Positions 1 through 7,632 of a DNA stretch of 35,069 bases are shown one piece after another. Position 1 is the first letter of the stretch. The number at the start of each line of letters is the position of its first letter. This stretch comes from Brevinematales bacterium (lineage in GTDB: Bacteria; Spirochaetota; Brevinematia; Brevinematales; Thermospiraceae): the NCBI GenBank assembly GCA_013177995.1, contig JABLXN010000020.1, positions 1-35,069 of the forward strand, read 5' to 3'. The notes beneath the pieces were generated by a model, which was not told the DNA's origin, ran no database searches, and saw only the letters and a program-made list of their open reading frames with translations. Both the position numbers and the translations under genes were made by a program.

Positions 1-2
1 GA

Positions 3-245
3 ATTCCGAAGAAATATCCCTATTATGAGGAGTATGTGGTGATGAAAGAGTTTTCTGTGAAGTATGGTCAGATAGCTCCGGTAAAGGAATTTGGTGGGGC
101 AGGAGGTGGCTGGCAGTATAAGCTGGATGAAAGTTTAATGAAAGAGTGCATAAGTAAAACACCTTTTTTAGAACATGAGACTTATTTACAGTGGTTATTG
201 AGAAATGATTATCTTAAAAGAACTTATATAAAGGGAGGGAAATAA
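3..245 (+). CDS. C-terminal end of a TNT-domain toxin (partial)
   Basis: The reading frame is open through the left edge, so this is only the 3' end of a larger gene. The residues match the end of the TNT (tuberculosis necrotizing toxin, DUF4237) fold: a strand like YEEYVVMKEFSV, then YGQIAP, then the glycine-rich GGAGGGWQY motif. In that family this motif carries the catalytic glutamine of an NAD+ glycohydrolase; here the Gln codon is at 114-116. The toxin would deplete NAD+ in a target cell. The delivery part of the protein lies outside the window. The stop codon overlaps the start of the next gene by one base, the usual layout of a toxin followed by its immunity gene. The base composition is AT-rich with many TTA, ATA and AGA codons, unlike the metabolic genes downstream, which suggests transfer. 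The family call rests on motif recognition only. Confidence 0.6.
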   Translation: MPKKYPYYEEYVVMKEFSVKYGQIAPVKEFGGAGGGWQYKLDESLMKECISKTPFLEHETYLQWLLRNDYLKRTYIKGGK

Positions 246-808
246 TGAAAATTGTGACAGATTATAGAAACAGTAATGGTTTCCCTTTATTTTTTTCAGA
301 AGGGGTGTGGGGAAGTTTATGTATAACGCTTCGAGATGAACATGGTTATGAGTTATTAAATTATTGTATAGGAAAAGATGTTCCTTCTTTTCAAGAAACA
401 GGATTTCACTGGGTTTGTGAAGAAGAAAAATGTTATATTAGTAAGTTGTTGGGTATAACTTCAATAGGGAGTAGTTTATGGGGATATATTTTCGATCCTG
501 AATTGAGTAATTTTCCTATTGAGTCTCAGGTTTTCGCGTTTAGAGTAGAAAAAAATTCTCCTTATATTTTTGTTTATACTTTTTACAGTTTTGATAGCAG
601 AGAGTTTTATAGAGGATATGCCTATGCCTTATTGAAGGAGGAACCTGAGGAAAGTGAATATTATCTCAGGAAGGCGGAGGAGGAATGGGCAGAGTATGAG
701 AGGCGACGTCAGGAAGAGGCGAAGATGAACGAAGAGAAAAGAATGTTTGAAAGAGAGTATGAAAGAAGGCACAAGAGGCATTGGTGGGAGTTCTGGAAGC
801 TTTTATAA
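245..808 (+). CDS. Probable immunity protein of the TNT toxin (hypothetical)
   Basis: This 187-residue protein has no signal peptide and no obvious membrane segment. Its first 130 residues are rich in aromatic residues and look like a mixed alpha/beta fold. The last 50 are a highly charged helix (many E, K and R) ending in HWWEFWKLL. The ATG at 245 overlaps the toxin stop codon by one base and follows a GGGAGG ribosome binding site, so the two are translationally coupled. Immunity proteins of TNT toxins are small cytosolic proteins encoded directly downstream, so position supports that role. I do not recognise the family from sequence. It shares the AT-rich codon use of the toxin fragment. 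Confidence 0.5.
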   Translation: MKIVTDYRNSNGFPLFFSEGVWGSLCITLRDEHGYELLNYCIGKDVPSFQETGFHWVCEEEKCYISKLLGITSIGSSLWGYIFDPELSNFPIESQVFAFRVEKNSPYIFVYTFYSFDSREFYRGYAYALLKEEPEESEYYLRKAEEEWAEYERRRQEEAKMNEEKRMFEREYERRHKRHWWEFWKLL

Positions 809-1074
809 GCGGAGCCCAGTACCTTTCAGACACGGCGGTGTTTGGTGTGGGGGAATTTAAATATGAAGAACTTATTTCCAAGAGTATTTTTGGGGCTGTT
901 GTTGGAGGGCCGACGGCGTATATGGTGAAGCAGACGGTGGGGATGTATCCGGTGGGTTCTTTTGAGAGGGAGTATATGGATTTCACGTTGAGGGTTTGTC
1001 GGGAGTTTGGGAATAAAGCAGCCTATGAAGCCTGGAAATACTACTCCAAGGCACTAAATGAGAGAGGAAAATGA
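781..1074 (+). pseudogene. Orphan toxin-like or hypothetical fragment
   Basis: An open frame of 97 codons begins inside the 3' end of the previous gene and has only a TTG or GTG to start with, with no good ribosome binding site. The frame is open only from 763, so this is not a simple frameshift of a long upstream gene. The peptide has a glycine- and alanine-rich hydrophobic middle (SIFGAVVGG) and an alpha-helical C-terminus. It looks like a remnant of a polymorphic-toxin module left by recombination, but I cannot assign a family. It could also be a real small gene translated by coupling. Its stop lies inside the open frame of the next gene. Confidence 0.3.
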
Positions 1075-1081
1075 GGCGGCT

Positions 1082-1840
1082 ATGAATAGGGATTATTTTG
1101 TGTCATTGGTGACCTATATAGTGTATGGTGGTGTCATTTTGATAGGAGTTTTGTTTTTTGCGCCTTTTCTTCTTTTGGCTTTTTTAGAAGAAATAAAAAC
1201 AGGCCAGTTCTGGCAATTGTCATTTACTCAAATTGTAGGTGGCTTAGTGGGTATTGTTGGTGGTCTTGCGTACTTATTGTCGGATGCGTTTGTGACGGTG
1301 GTATGGGCGCCGATTATTTCGTATTGGAGGATATCGATCAGGGAGGATGGGATATATGGATGGAAGTTGTGGGAGATACATCGGATATGGAAGGATTGTC
1401 CACGGAAGATCTGTAGCTGGGAGGAGGTAGAGAGGCTTCAGTGGTTGGCATGGTTTGATATGGGGGCTTCTCGTACAAAGGTTTTTTTAAAAAATGGTTC
1501 AGGATTTTATATAACGAACCTGGGAGATAGCCCTTCAGATAGGCTGATATATACTACTGATGATGAGAGAGAAAAAAGATTGAAATATTCATATATTATG
1601 ATGTATGCGCTTATTATGAAACGAATTGGAGAGGGGAAGTTTGAGGGCTTTGAGAGGGGGAGAGTTGGGTTTTCAGACGAGAAGGTTCTTTTGAGGGCGA
1701 TCAAGTATGTACTTGAGACGGAGGTAGATGGGATTATAGAGGAGGACAGGCGGAGGTTAGCGAGGATGAAGGAACTCGAAGAGGAGTATGAGAGGGAGAA
1801 GCGGGAAGAGATGGAGAAAGAAGGAGGCTATAGAGTATGA
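1082..1840 (+). CDS. Membrane protein with PH-like region, possible immunity protein
   Basis: From the ATG at 1082 the product is about 252 residues; an ATG at 1058 in the same frame is possible. Two hydrophobic segments near the N-terminus (about residues 8-37 and 48-83) are followed by a region with alternating aromatic strands (WRISIREDGIYGW, a W-rich turn, TKVFLKNGSGFYI). This resembles the membrane-plus-PH-like layout seen in some membrane immunity or stress proteins. The last 40 residues form a charged helix. It lies in the toxin cluster and its stop overlaps the start of the DUF3467 gene (ATGA), so the two are co-translated. The function is not known. Confidence 0.5.
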   Translation: MNRDYFVSLVTYIVYGGVILIGVLFFAPFLLLAFLEEIKTGQFWQLSFTQIVGGLVGIVGGLAYLLSDAFVTVVWAPIISYWRISIREDGIYGWKLWEIHRIWKDCPRKICSWEEVERLQWLAWFDMGASRTKVFLKNGSGFYITNLGDSPSDRLIYTTDDEREKRLKYSYIMMYALIMKRIGEGKFEGFERGRVGFSDEKVLLRAIKYVLETEVDGIIEEDRRRLARMKELEEEYEREKREEMEKEGGYRV

Positions 1841-2085
1841 CAAAGGGAGAAGGAGTTATTTTGAGGTATGATGGGGTGAGGTATACGAATGTGATGTCGA
1901 TTTATGCGGGGTCGGAGGAGTTTTTCTTCGACTTTGGGACTGTAGCCCCCGGCAAAGAGGGGATAGAGATTTTCAGTCGTGTAGCCCTTTCTCCCCGGAA
2001 TGCGAAGCTGTTTTTGTTTGCACTTGGTGAGCGTGTGAGGGAGTATGAGGAGACTTTTGGGGAGATAGAGGTGGAGGGGAGGTAG
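1837..2085 (+). CDS. DUF3467 family protein
   Basis: This 82-residue protein has the full pattern of the DUF3467 family: an opening strand with VRYTNVMSIYAGSEEFFFDFG, then a conserved SRVALSPRNAKLFLFAL helix, and an ending like YEETFGEIEVEG. Family members are short cytosolic proteins of unknown role. The start codon overlaps the stop of the upstream membrane protein by four bases, so it belongs to the same transcript. It is probably the last gene of the toxin-related cluster, since a noncoding repeat array begins seven bases after its stop. Confidence 0.75.
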   Translation: MTKGEGVILRYDGVRYTNVMSIYAGSEEFFFDFGTVAPGKEGIEIFSRVALSPRNAKLFLFALGERVREYEETFGEIEVEGR

Positions 2086-2300
2086 TGGTAGGCTATCACC
2101 ATGTTTCAGCTTCGGAGGTGGCTTTTGCTGAGACATGGGAATAGGGCCAGCCCTTTTCTCTGGGAGAAGGGTGCCGGGAGATTTTGCTATGACCTTATTT
2201 CAGCAAAGGGGGCTCGTTTGCTGAAACATGGTGATAGCCGGGGTAGGCTTTTCTCCCTGAAAGAAGGTAGTCGTCATTGTTTGGGTTTGTATGGAGGGGG

Positions 2301-2314
2301 GTTAAACGTTTAAC
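2301..2314. repeat. Perfect 14-bp palindrome GTTAAACGTTTAAC
   Basis: The sequence GTTAAACGTTTAAC is a perfect inverted repeat with a central CG, the form of a LacI-family operator. A near copy (GTTAAACGTTTAGC) lies at 2379-2392, and a decayed form occurs near 7870. Since all three lie inside REP arrays, it may simply be part of the repeat unit. A regulatory role is unproven. Confidence 0.5.
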
Positions 2315-2378
2315 CAGAAGGTGGGTTTGCTGAGACATGGTAATAGCAAGAGGCATGTGGGGGGGTGTATAGAGAGAT

Positions 2379-2392
2379 GTTAAACGTTTAGC
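2379..2392. repeat. Second, imperfect copy of the 14-bp palindrome
   Basis: GTTAAACGTTTAGC differs from the copy at 2301-2314 by one base. It lies between two REP motifs and about 120 bp upstream of the argF promoter -35 box. Confidence 0.5.
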
Positions 2393-2512
2393 CTATGGGG
2401 TGTTTGGCTGAAACAAGGTCATAGCCCCGGGTTTGCGGTCTCAGAAAGCCCCTTTCTTGCTGAGACATCGCCATAGCCTGCCATTTACTTAAGCGTCATT
2501 CTTCTTTCTTGC

Positions 2513-2541
2513 TTGCAAAAAATGGCTTTTTGGGGTATACT
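2513..2541 (+). promoter_or_regulatory. Sigma70-type promoter of the argF operon
   Basis: TTGCAA at 2513-2518 and TATACT at 2536-2541 are separated by 17 bp. Transcription would start near 2548, giving a leader of about 23-26 bases before argF. Confidence 0.75.
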
Positions 2542-2570
2542 ACTATGCTGATTTTCAAGTGAGGAGAAGA

Positions 2571-3500
2571 ATGATGCAGAGATATCCCAAGGATTTTTTG
2601 ACCACACAGGATTTTTCTGAAGAGCAATTGATAGAGATGATCGATTTAGCTATTCGTATGAAGAAAAACAAGTCTCGCTATGCCAAGGCACTTGCTGGCA
2701 AGAAGCTTGCCATGATTTTTGAAAAGTCATCTACCCGTACAAGGGTTTCTTTTGAAGCAGGGATGTATGAACTGGGGGGTATTGCTTTTTTCTTGAGTAG
2801 TCGTGATATTCAGCTTGGACGGGGAGAGCCTATTGCGGATACGGCGAGGGTCCTCTCTCGTTATGTGGATGGGATCATGATACGTACCTTTGGGCACGAT
2901 CGGGTGGAGGAACTTGCCCGTCATGCCACTATTCCGGTGATCAATGGGCTTTCAGACTGGCTTCATCCCTGTCAGGCTATGGCTGATTTTCAAACCATCG
3001 TGGAGAAAAAGGGCAGGATTCGTGGGATCAGGTTCTGTTATATTGGAGATGGAAACAATATGGCTCATGCCCTTGGTCTTCTCTCTACCCGGTTGGGGGC
3101 TCATTTTGCCTGTGCGACACCAAAGGGGTATGAGATGGATGATCGCATTGTGGATATGATGAAAGAAAATGCCAAAGTCTCTGGTTCAAAAATTCTTCTC
3201 ACCAATGACCCGGTGGAAGCGGTCAAAGGGGCTGATGTGATCTATACTGATGTGTGGGCATCCATGGGACAGGAGGAAGAAGCCGAAAAACGTCTGAAGG
3301 ATTTTTCAGGATTTCAAGTAAATAAAACGCTTGCCCGTTATGCTGATGAAGAGTATATCTTTATGCACTGTCTTCCCGCCCATAGAGGGGAAGAGGTGAG
3401 TAGTGAAGTCATTGATGGTGCGCATTCCGTGGTATGGGATGAAGCAGAGAATCGTCTTCATGTTCAGAAGGCCATCCTGTATACTCTGATGAGGAAGTAG
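2571..3500 (+). CDS. argF: Ornithine carbamoyltransferase
   Basis: It transfers the carbamoyl group of carbamoyl phosphate to ornithine to make citrulline, in cytosolic arginine synthesis. The carbamoyl-phosphate loop SSTRTR is at residues 53-58 and HPCQ at 132-135. The ornithine-binding SMG loop (DVWASMGQ) and HCLPAHRGEEV follow, which separate it from aspartate carbamoyltransferase. The length of about 309 residues is normal. An SD GAGGAG at 2561-2566 serves ATG at 2571 or, with better spacing, 2574; a GTG at 2559 overlaps this SD and is unlikely. It is the first gene of an operon with a glycosyltransferase and argH. Confidence 0.95.
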   Translation: MMQRYPKDFLTTQDFSEEQLIEMIDLAIRMKKNKSRYAKALAGKKLAMIFEKSSTRTRVSFEAGMYELGGIAFFLSSRDIQLGRGEPIADTARVLSRYVDGIMIRTFGHDRVEELARHATIPVINGLSDWLHPCQAMADFQTIVEKKGRIRGIRFCYIGDGNNMAHALGLLSTRLGAHFACATPKGYEMDDRIVDMMKENAKVSGSKILLTNDPVEAVKGADVIYTDVWASMGQEEEAEKRLKDFSGFQVNKTLARYADEEYIFMHCLPAHRGEEVSSEVIDGAHSVVWDEAENRLHVQKAILYTLMRK

Positions 3501-3501
3501 G

Positions 3502-4605
3502 ATGAAGATCACAGCCGTTATTCCCGTGTACAAAGACCCACGAGATCTCAAAACCATTGTGGAGCGACTTCTTTTTTTTGACTATCCAGAGAAGGAAATC
3601 GTGGTGATTGTCGATGGTCCTACCAATGAGGCGATTGAGCATATCCTTGATCTCTATAGGAATCAGATCCGTGTCCATTACAATGGTATTCAGAAGGGCA
3701 AGGTGATGTCCCTGAATGATGTGGTTCATACTCTTGAGACGGATGCCCTTCTTTTTATTGATAATGATATCATTTTTCCTCAAGATAAATATTTTTTGAA
3801 GAAGTTAGCAATTTACCTTGAGAACAATGAGATTGTGGAACTTCCTAAGGAAGCAAGGGTGAATACCTTTGTTTCAGCGATGATGAGTTATGAGTTTATG
3901 AGTTTTACCATGGCTACGTACCTCTTGGCCAAGCTCTCTGGACACTCCCCTTCTATGAACGGGGCTTGTTTTGCCGTGAGAAAGGAATGGTTTGACAGGA
4001 TGGGAGGGTTTCATCGGGTGATCAATGAGGACATGGATTTTGCTGCGAGGTCGTTTATCCACCATGCCCGTTTTGCCTTTCCACCGGAACTCAAGGTCAC
4101 CAATGGGGTTTCGGATACGGTGAAGGACTGGATCAATCAGCGGAAACGATGGGCTCTCAACAATGTTCTCTGGTTCAAACGCTACTTTGGAGAGGTACTT
4201 AAAAAAACGATGTCTATGCCTTCGCTTCTACTGGCGATTGGGGTTTTTGTTTTGCCCATGGTGGCGTATATTCTTTCGTATGTGCTTCTTCATGTCTTCA
4301 GGCTTGGTATTCTTTCTTCACTTGTCTTTTTGGTGAGCCATGCGTGGAGTTTTACGTCGGCCCTTCTCTTTAACTTTATTCAGTATAGTTTTCTTTTAGG
4401 GGGGAATTATATTCCTTTTCTTGTGTCTTTTCTGATCACGATTCTCAGTTATGGACTGGTGGCGAGGCATTTTCGTATGCGGTTTGTCTGGTGGGAGTTT
4501 GTGATTTTTTATCTTTTCTATCTCCCCCTCTGGACGGTTCTCAATCTGATCTTTTTTGTGCTAGTTCTCTTTGATGTGAAAGTGCAGACTCAATGGAAGA
4601 TATAA
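3502..4605 (+). CDS. GT2-family membrane glycosyltransferase
   Basis: The cytosolic N-terminal half is a GT-A domain with VIPVYKD at the start, VDGPT near residue 38, the metal-binding IDNDI near residue 90, NEDMDF as the catalytic acid region, and QRKRW, the QxxRW motif of processive enzymes. The C-terminal 150 residues contain about four to five membrane helices. This is the layout of polysaccharide or glycolipid synthases such as the hyaluronan/cellulose-type GT2 group. The sugar donor cannot be told. The ATG at 3502 is one base after the argF stop and the SD lies inside the argF end, so the two are tightly coupled. A GT2 gene between argF and argH is unusual. Confidence 0.85.
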   Translation: MKITAVIPVYKDPRDLKTIVERLLFFDYPEKEIVVIVDGPTNEAIEHILDLYRNQIRVHYNGIQKGKVMSLNDVVHTLETDALLFIDNDIIFPQDKYFLKKLAIYLENNEIVELPKEARVNTFVSAMMSYEFMSFTMATYLLAKLSGHSPSMNGACFAVRKEWFDRMGGFHRVINEDMDFAARSFIHHARFAFPPELKVTNGVSDTVKDWINQRKRWALNNVLWFKRYFGEVLKKTMSMPSLLLAIGVFVLPMVAYILSYVLLHVFRLGILSSLVFLVSHAWSFTSALLFNFIQYSFLLGGNYIPFLVSFLITILSYGLVARHFRMRFVWWEFVIFYLFYLPLWTVLNLIFFVLVLFDVKVQTQWKI

Positions 4606-4618
4606 AAAGGAGAAATCC

Positions 4619-5974
4619 ATGGCCAAAGTATGGGAAAAAGGCGGGGAAAAACTCCATCCTGTGGTGGAATCCTATGAGGTGGGACAGGATTATCTTCTGG
4701 ATGGGAGGCTGTATTTTTATGAAATGGCAGCAAGTCTTGCCCATGCGGCCATGCTTGCTTCGATTGGTATTCTCAGTGAAAAGGAACATGAGGACATCAG
4801 GCGGGCTATCACGAATCTTTTCCGATCTCATGGAAGAACGATTGCTCTTTCTGTGGCGGACGAGGATGTGCACTCCAAACTGGAAAATCAACTTACAGAA
4901 CTTCTTGGGGATGTGGGGAAAAAACTTCATACAGGTCGAAGTCGAAACGACCAGGTCATGGTTGTTCTCCGTCTGTATGAGAAGGATCAGATCATTGCTC
5001 TTGCGCGTCGTGCGGTGAGGCTTCTTCGGATTATGGCGGATCTTGGGGAAGCTCACTATCAAACCATCCTACCAGGATATACGCATACCAAGCAGGCTAT
5101 GCTGATGACGGTTGGTTTCTGGATGGCCGGGTTTATTGAGATGGGAATGGACAATCTTTCCCATCTTGAGGGGGTCTATAAGCTCATTGATGCGAATCCT
5201 TTGGGAACGGGGAGTGGGTTTGGGGTTCCTCTTCCCCTTGATAGGGACATGACCACCCGTCTTTTGGGGTTTGGACGTGTGCAGTATAGTCCCTTGGCGG
5301 TTCAGAATTCCAGGGGCAAGATGGAGGCCATGATTATTGATGCTCTCTGGAACTGGATGCATGATGGCTCACGACTGGCCGCAGACCTTCTCACCTGGAA
5401 TATGGATGAACTTCTCTTCATTGAAACGAATCAGGTGATTACCACGGGGAGTTCTCTCATGCCTCAGAAACGAAATCTCGATGTCATGGAGCTTGTGAGG
5501 GCAAGGGCTTCCGTGGTGCAGGGATACAGTCATCAGATCAAGAGTATAACCACGGGGCTTCTTTCAGGTTACAATAGGGATATGCAGGAGACCAAAGAGC
5601 CTCTGATGCGGAGTTTTGATATCGTGCAGGAGACACTTGAGGTGCTTGCTATTGTGCTTGAGAATATTCGTTTCAATGAAGAGAATATTCGCCGCGTGCT
5701 TTCCAAAGGTATTTTTGCTACGGATCTGGTCTTTGAGGCGGTAAAGGAGGGTGTGCCTTTCCGGGATGCCTATAGAAGGGCTGCCAAGGAGATGGAAACT
5801 CTCGAGGTCAATGAAAACCGCATTCGCGAAAGTATAGAAAAACGGGTTTCTCCTGGATCACCACTTACGTATGATTATGAGGCTATCAGGGCGGAGATTC
5901 ATCGTTATGAAATGTTCTGGGCCAAAGAGGAAGAAGATTTTCACAGAAAGTTAGAGGGGCTTTTTGGGGAGTAA
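4619..5974 (+). CDS. argH: Argininosuccinate lyase
   Basis: It cleaves argininosuccinate to arginine and fumarate, the last step of arginine synthesis. The fumarase/aspartase superfamily signature GSSLMPQKRN is at residues 277-286. TGRSRNDQV and the HTKQAM stretch are the other conserved blocks. The product has 451 residues, the normal family length. An SD AAAGGAG lies nine bases before the ATG. It is 13 bases after the glycosyltransferase. argG is not in the window, so the middle step is encoded elsewhere. The stop abuts the stop of the convergent reductase gene with no visible terminator between them. Confidence 0.96.
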   Translation: MAKVWEKGGEKLHPVVESYEVGQDYLLDGRLYFYEMAASLAHAAMLASIGILSEKEHEDIRRAITNLFRSHGRTIALSVADEDVHSKLENQLTELLGDVGKKLHTGRSRNDQVMVVLRLYEKDQIIALARRAVRLLRIMADLGEAHYQTILPGYTHTKQAMLMTVGFWMAGFIEMGMDNLSHLEGVYKLIDANPLGTGSGFGVPLPLDRDMTTRLLGFGRVQYSPLAVQNSRGKMEAMIIDALWNWMHDGSRLAADLLTWNMDELLFIETNQVITTGSSLMPQKRNLDVMELVRARASVVQGYSHQIKSITTGLLSGYNRDMQETKEPLMRSFDIVQETLEVLAIVLENIRFNEENIRRVLSKGIFATDLVFEAVKEGVPFRDAYRRAAKEMETLEVNENRIRESIEKRVSPGSPLTYDYEAIRAEIHRYEMFWAKEEEDFHRKLEGLFGE

Positions 5975-6718
5975 TCACTCCCATCTCCAGACAGAGCCTG
6001 AAGGGAGAGACTTCTTTTCGATTAAATAGAGGATCTTCCAGGCGACAAGGTCGGGATGGTACACCTTTTTTTGACGGAGAATATGAACAGAAATCCAGTC
6101 CAAGAACCAGAAAAACCATGAGCGTTTTTTGAGGTATCGTTTACGCATTTCGGTGTCCATAGCGGGTGGGTGAATAACTAAGACGTGAAAGGATTTTTTC
6201 CCCCTGTATTCCAAGGCTAAGGACTGGGCAAAATGGTCGATGCTTGCCTTGGCTGCTCCATACACAGCCCAGAGTTTGCGAGGGGCAACCACGGACCGAC
6301 TGGAGATGAATACCATCTGGAGAGGGATGGAGGTGGTTGAGAATCGTCTCAAAAAGGCAGAGGTGAGGGCAAGGGGAGAAATGGTATTGAGAAGGAAGTT
6401 GTGGTGGATATCGGGGGCGGTGAGATTTTTTATCTCCGTGACAGGTTGCATCTCGCCCGCGTTGTGGATAAACACGAGTTCTTCACATTCTTTTGGGAGA
6501 AGAGAAAGGATCTGAGAGACGAGGTCTTCAAGGCTTTCTATTTTCGTGAGATCCCACGAGAGGAAAGTAAAGGGTTTTCCGTTCTTTTTGGCTTCTTCTT
6601 CGAGTTCCTGATCCCCTGTTCGTGAAATACCAATCACCCCGTAGGAAGCGTAGAGAAAGGCTTTGGCCAGGGCTTTTCCAAGTCCTTTGGAAACGCCGGT
6701 GATAAGGACGTACTTCAT
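5975..6718 (-). CDS. Short-chain dehydrogenase/reductase
   Basis: This is a classical SDR of 247 residues. It has the NAD(P)-binding TGVSKGLG at residues 7-14, HNAG at 85-88, Asn111, Ser140, and the catalytic YGAAK with Tyr153 and Lys157. The pattern is closest to the sepiapterin/benzil-reductase-like SDRs of bacteria, but the substrate cannot be inferred. The start at 6718 is chosen because AAGGAGG lies at the right distance; an in-frame ATG at 6736 lacks an SD. The gene runs convergent to argH and their stop codons abut. It may be read from the PEBP gene promoter 90 bases upstream. Confidence 0.88.
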   Translation of the reverse strand: MKYVLITGVSKGLGKALAKAFLYASYGVIGISRTGDQELEEEAKKNGKPFTFLSWDLTKIESLEDLVSQILSLLPKECEELVFIHNAGEMQPVTEIKNLTAPDIHHNFLLNTISPLALTSAFLRRFSTTSIPLQMVFISSRSVVAPRKLWAVYGAAKASIDHFAQSLALEYRGKKSFHVLVIHPPAMDTEMRKRYLKKRSWFFWFLDWISVHILRQKKVYHPDLVAWKILYLIEKKSLPSGSVWRWE

Positions 6719-6807
6719 GTATTCCTCCTTGGACAAATGGCTTCTTCTTTTTTAGTAGGGAAGGGTTCAGACAAGAAGGCTGGTTATCCTGTTGAAAAGC
6801 TGGGTAT

Positions 6808-7266
6808 TTATCTCTGGCGCTGGTATTTTCCCATTAGTTCTGCCGAGGAAAGGATGTGCCCTTCCATGGCTTTGAGGACCTGTATTCGTGTGCTTCCTTC
6901 AGGAAGGGAGAGGAGGGTGTCAAGGGCATAGAGTTTGAAGAAGTAGCGGTGGGTGGCAGAAGGGGGACAGGGACCACCGTATCCAATTCGACCAAAATCC
7001 GTTCTTCCCTGCTTGGCGGAGAGACGGGTGAGTTCAGCACTGGAAACCCCCTGGGGAAGACCGGAAGTAGAGGGCGGGATATTGAAAACCACCCAGTGGA
7101 CAAAAAGTCCCATAGGGGCATCAGGATCTTCGCACAAAAGCACCAGACTTTTTGCCTGAGAAGGTATGTCCTCCCACACAAGTTCAGGAGAGATATCTCT
7201 CCCGTCACAGGTGTAGGTAGAAGGGATGAATCCCCCATCATGAAAGGCAGGGCTTGAGATTTTCAT
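6808..7266 (-). CDS. YbhB/YbcL-type PEBP family protein
   Basis: A protein of 152 residues with the phosphatidylethanolamine-binding-protein fold. It shows the CEDPDAP motif near residue 48, the HWVVFNIP strand, GYGGPCPP near residue 100, and HRYFFKLYALD. Bacterial members are soluble, of uncertain function, and some have been linked to kinase or protease inhibition. The start at 7266 follows AAGGAGG with good spacing. Upstream in-frame starts would cross the promoter region and are rejected. A strong promoter lies immediately upstream on this strand. Confidence 0.92.
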   Translation of the reverse strand: MKISSPAFHDGGFIPSTYTCDGRDISPELVWEDIPSQAKSLVLLCEDPDAPMGLFVHWVVFNIPPSTSGLPQGVSSAELTRLSAKQGRTDFGRIGYGGPCPPSATHRYFFKLYALDTLLSLPEGSTRIQVLKAMEGHILSSAELMGKYQRQR

Positions 7267-7294
7267 AGAAACCTCCTTGAAAAGAGGATAATTT

Positions 7295-7323
7295 AGTATA
7301 GCACGGGAGAGGGGTTTTTGCAA
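7295..7323 (-). promoter_or_regulatory. Promoter of the PEBP gene
   Basis: On the minus strand TTGCAA (7318-7323) and TATACT (7295-7300) are 17 bp apart. This is nearly the same -35/-10 pair as the argF promoter. It ends 20 bp before the direct repeat that flanks the 900-bp element. Confidence 0.75.
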
Positions 7324-7342
7324 ATGGAGGCAAGGGGGAAAG

Positions 7343-7362
7343 ATATTTTTGTCTGGTTTTTT
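7343..7362 (+). repeat. Left flanking direct repeat of the 900-bp element
   Basis: ATATTTTTGTCTGGTTTTTT is identical to 8262-8281. The repeat lies just outside the inverted repeats of the element and looks like a target-site duplication. Confidence 0.7.
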
Positions 7363-7497
7363 TGTCGTTCCACACTCATACAGAATGGTCATTTTCACAC
7401 AAAAACTGAATACTTATTCGACCATCTTTTCTCTTTCAAATTTGGGCTATTTTTGTTATCCGTCTTCTTTCTTCTATGAAGCGCTCCCGCGCGGGGC

Positions 7498-7518
7498 AAA
7501 AGGGGCTTCGCCCCTTTT
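7498..7518. repeat. Perfect hairpin, terminator-like in both directions
   Basis: AAAAGGGGC (7498-7506) pairs with GCCCCTTTT (7510-7518) around a TTC loop. A-run and T-run at the two sides mean it could stop transcription on either strand inside the 900-bp element. Confidence 0.6.
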
Positions 7519-7546
7519 GAAAACCCCACCCCGCCCCTGCGGCGGT

Positions 7547-7632
7547 TTCTGTAGCCACCGACCTGTCTCCCGTGGTGCGGGCTGGAACAAAAACCTGTAG
7601 TCCCGTTCTCTTCTGTAGCCACCCGGAGACAG
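7547..7632. repeat. GC-rich block with duplicated TTCTGTAGCCACC and a stem
   Basis: TTCTGTAGCCACC occurs at 7547-7559 and 7611-7623. Between and after them CTGTCTCC (7563-7570) can pair with GGAGACAG (7625-7632). The block is richer in GC than its surroundings. I compared it by eye with RNase P, SRP and tmRNA and found no convincing match. Confidence 0.4.

Larger units (their letters stand above)
2092..2477 (+). repeat. REP-like array 1: seven copies of a 19-bp motif
   Basis: No gene is seen here. The stretch holds seven copies of a motif with consensus GCTGARACATGGTGATAGC. Copies lie at 2092-2110 (reverse), 2127-2145, 2186-2204 (reverse), 2220-2238, 2329-2347, 2407-2425 and 2459-2477. The first four form two inverted pairs with spacers of about 16 bp, each able to fold into a long hairpin like a BIME of the REP family. 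The motif itself has GCT/AGC ends. The same motif recurs at 7778-8018 and 22051-22102. Short open frames across this stretch only read through the repeats. Confidence 0.85.
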
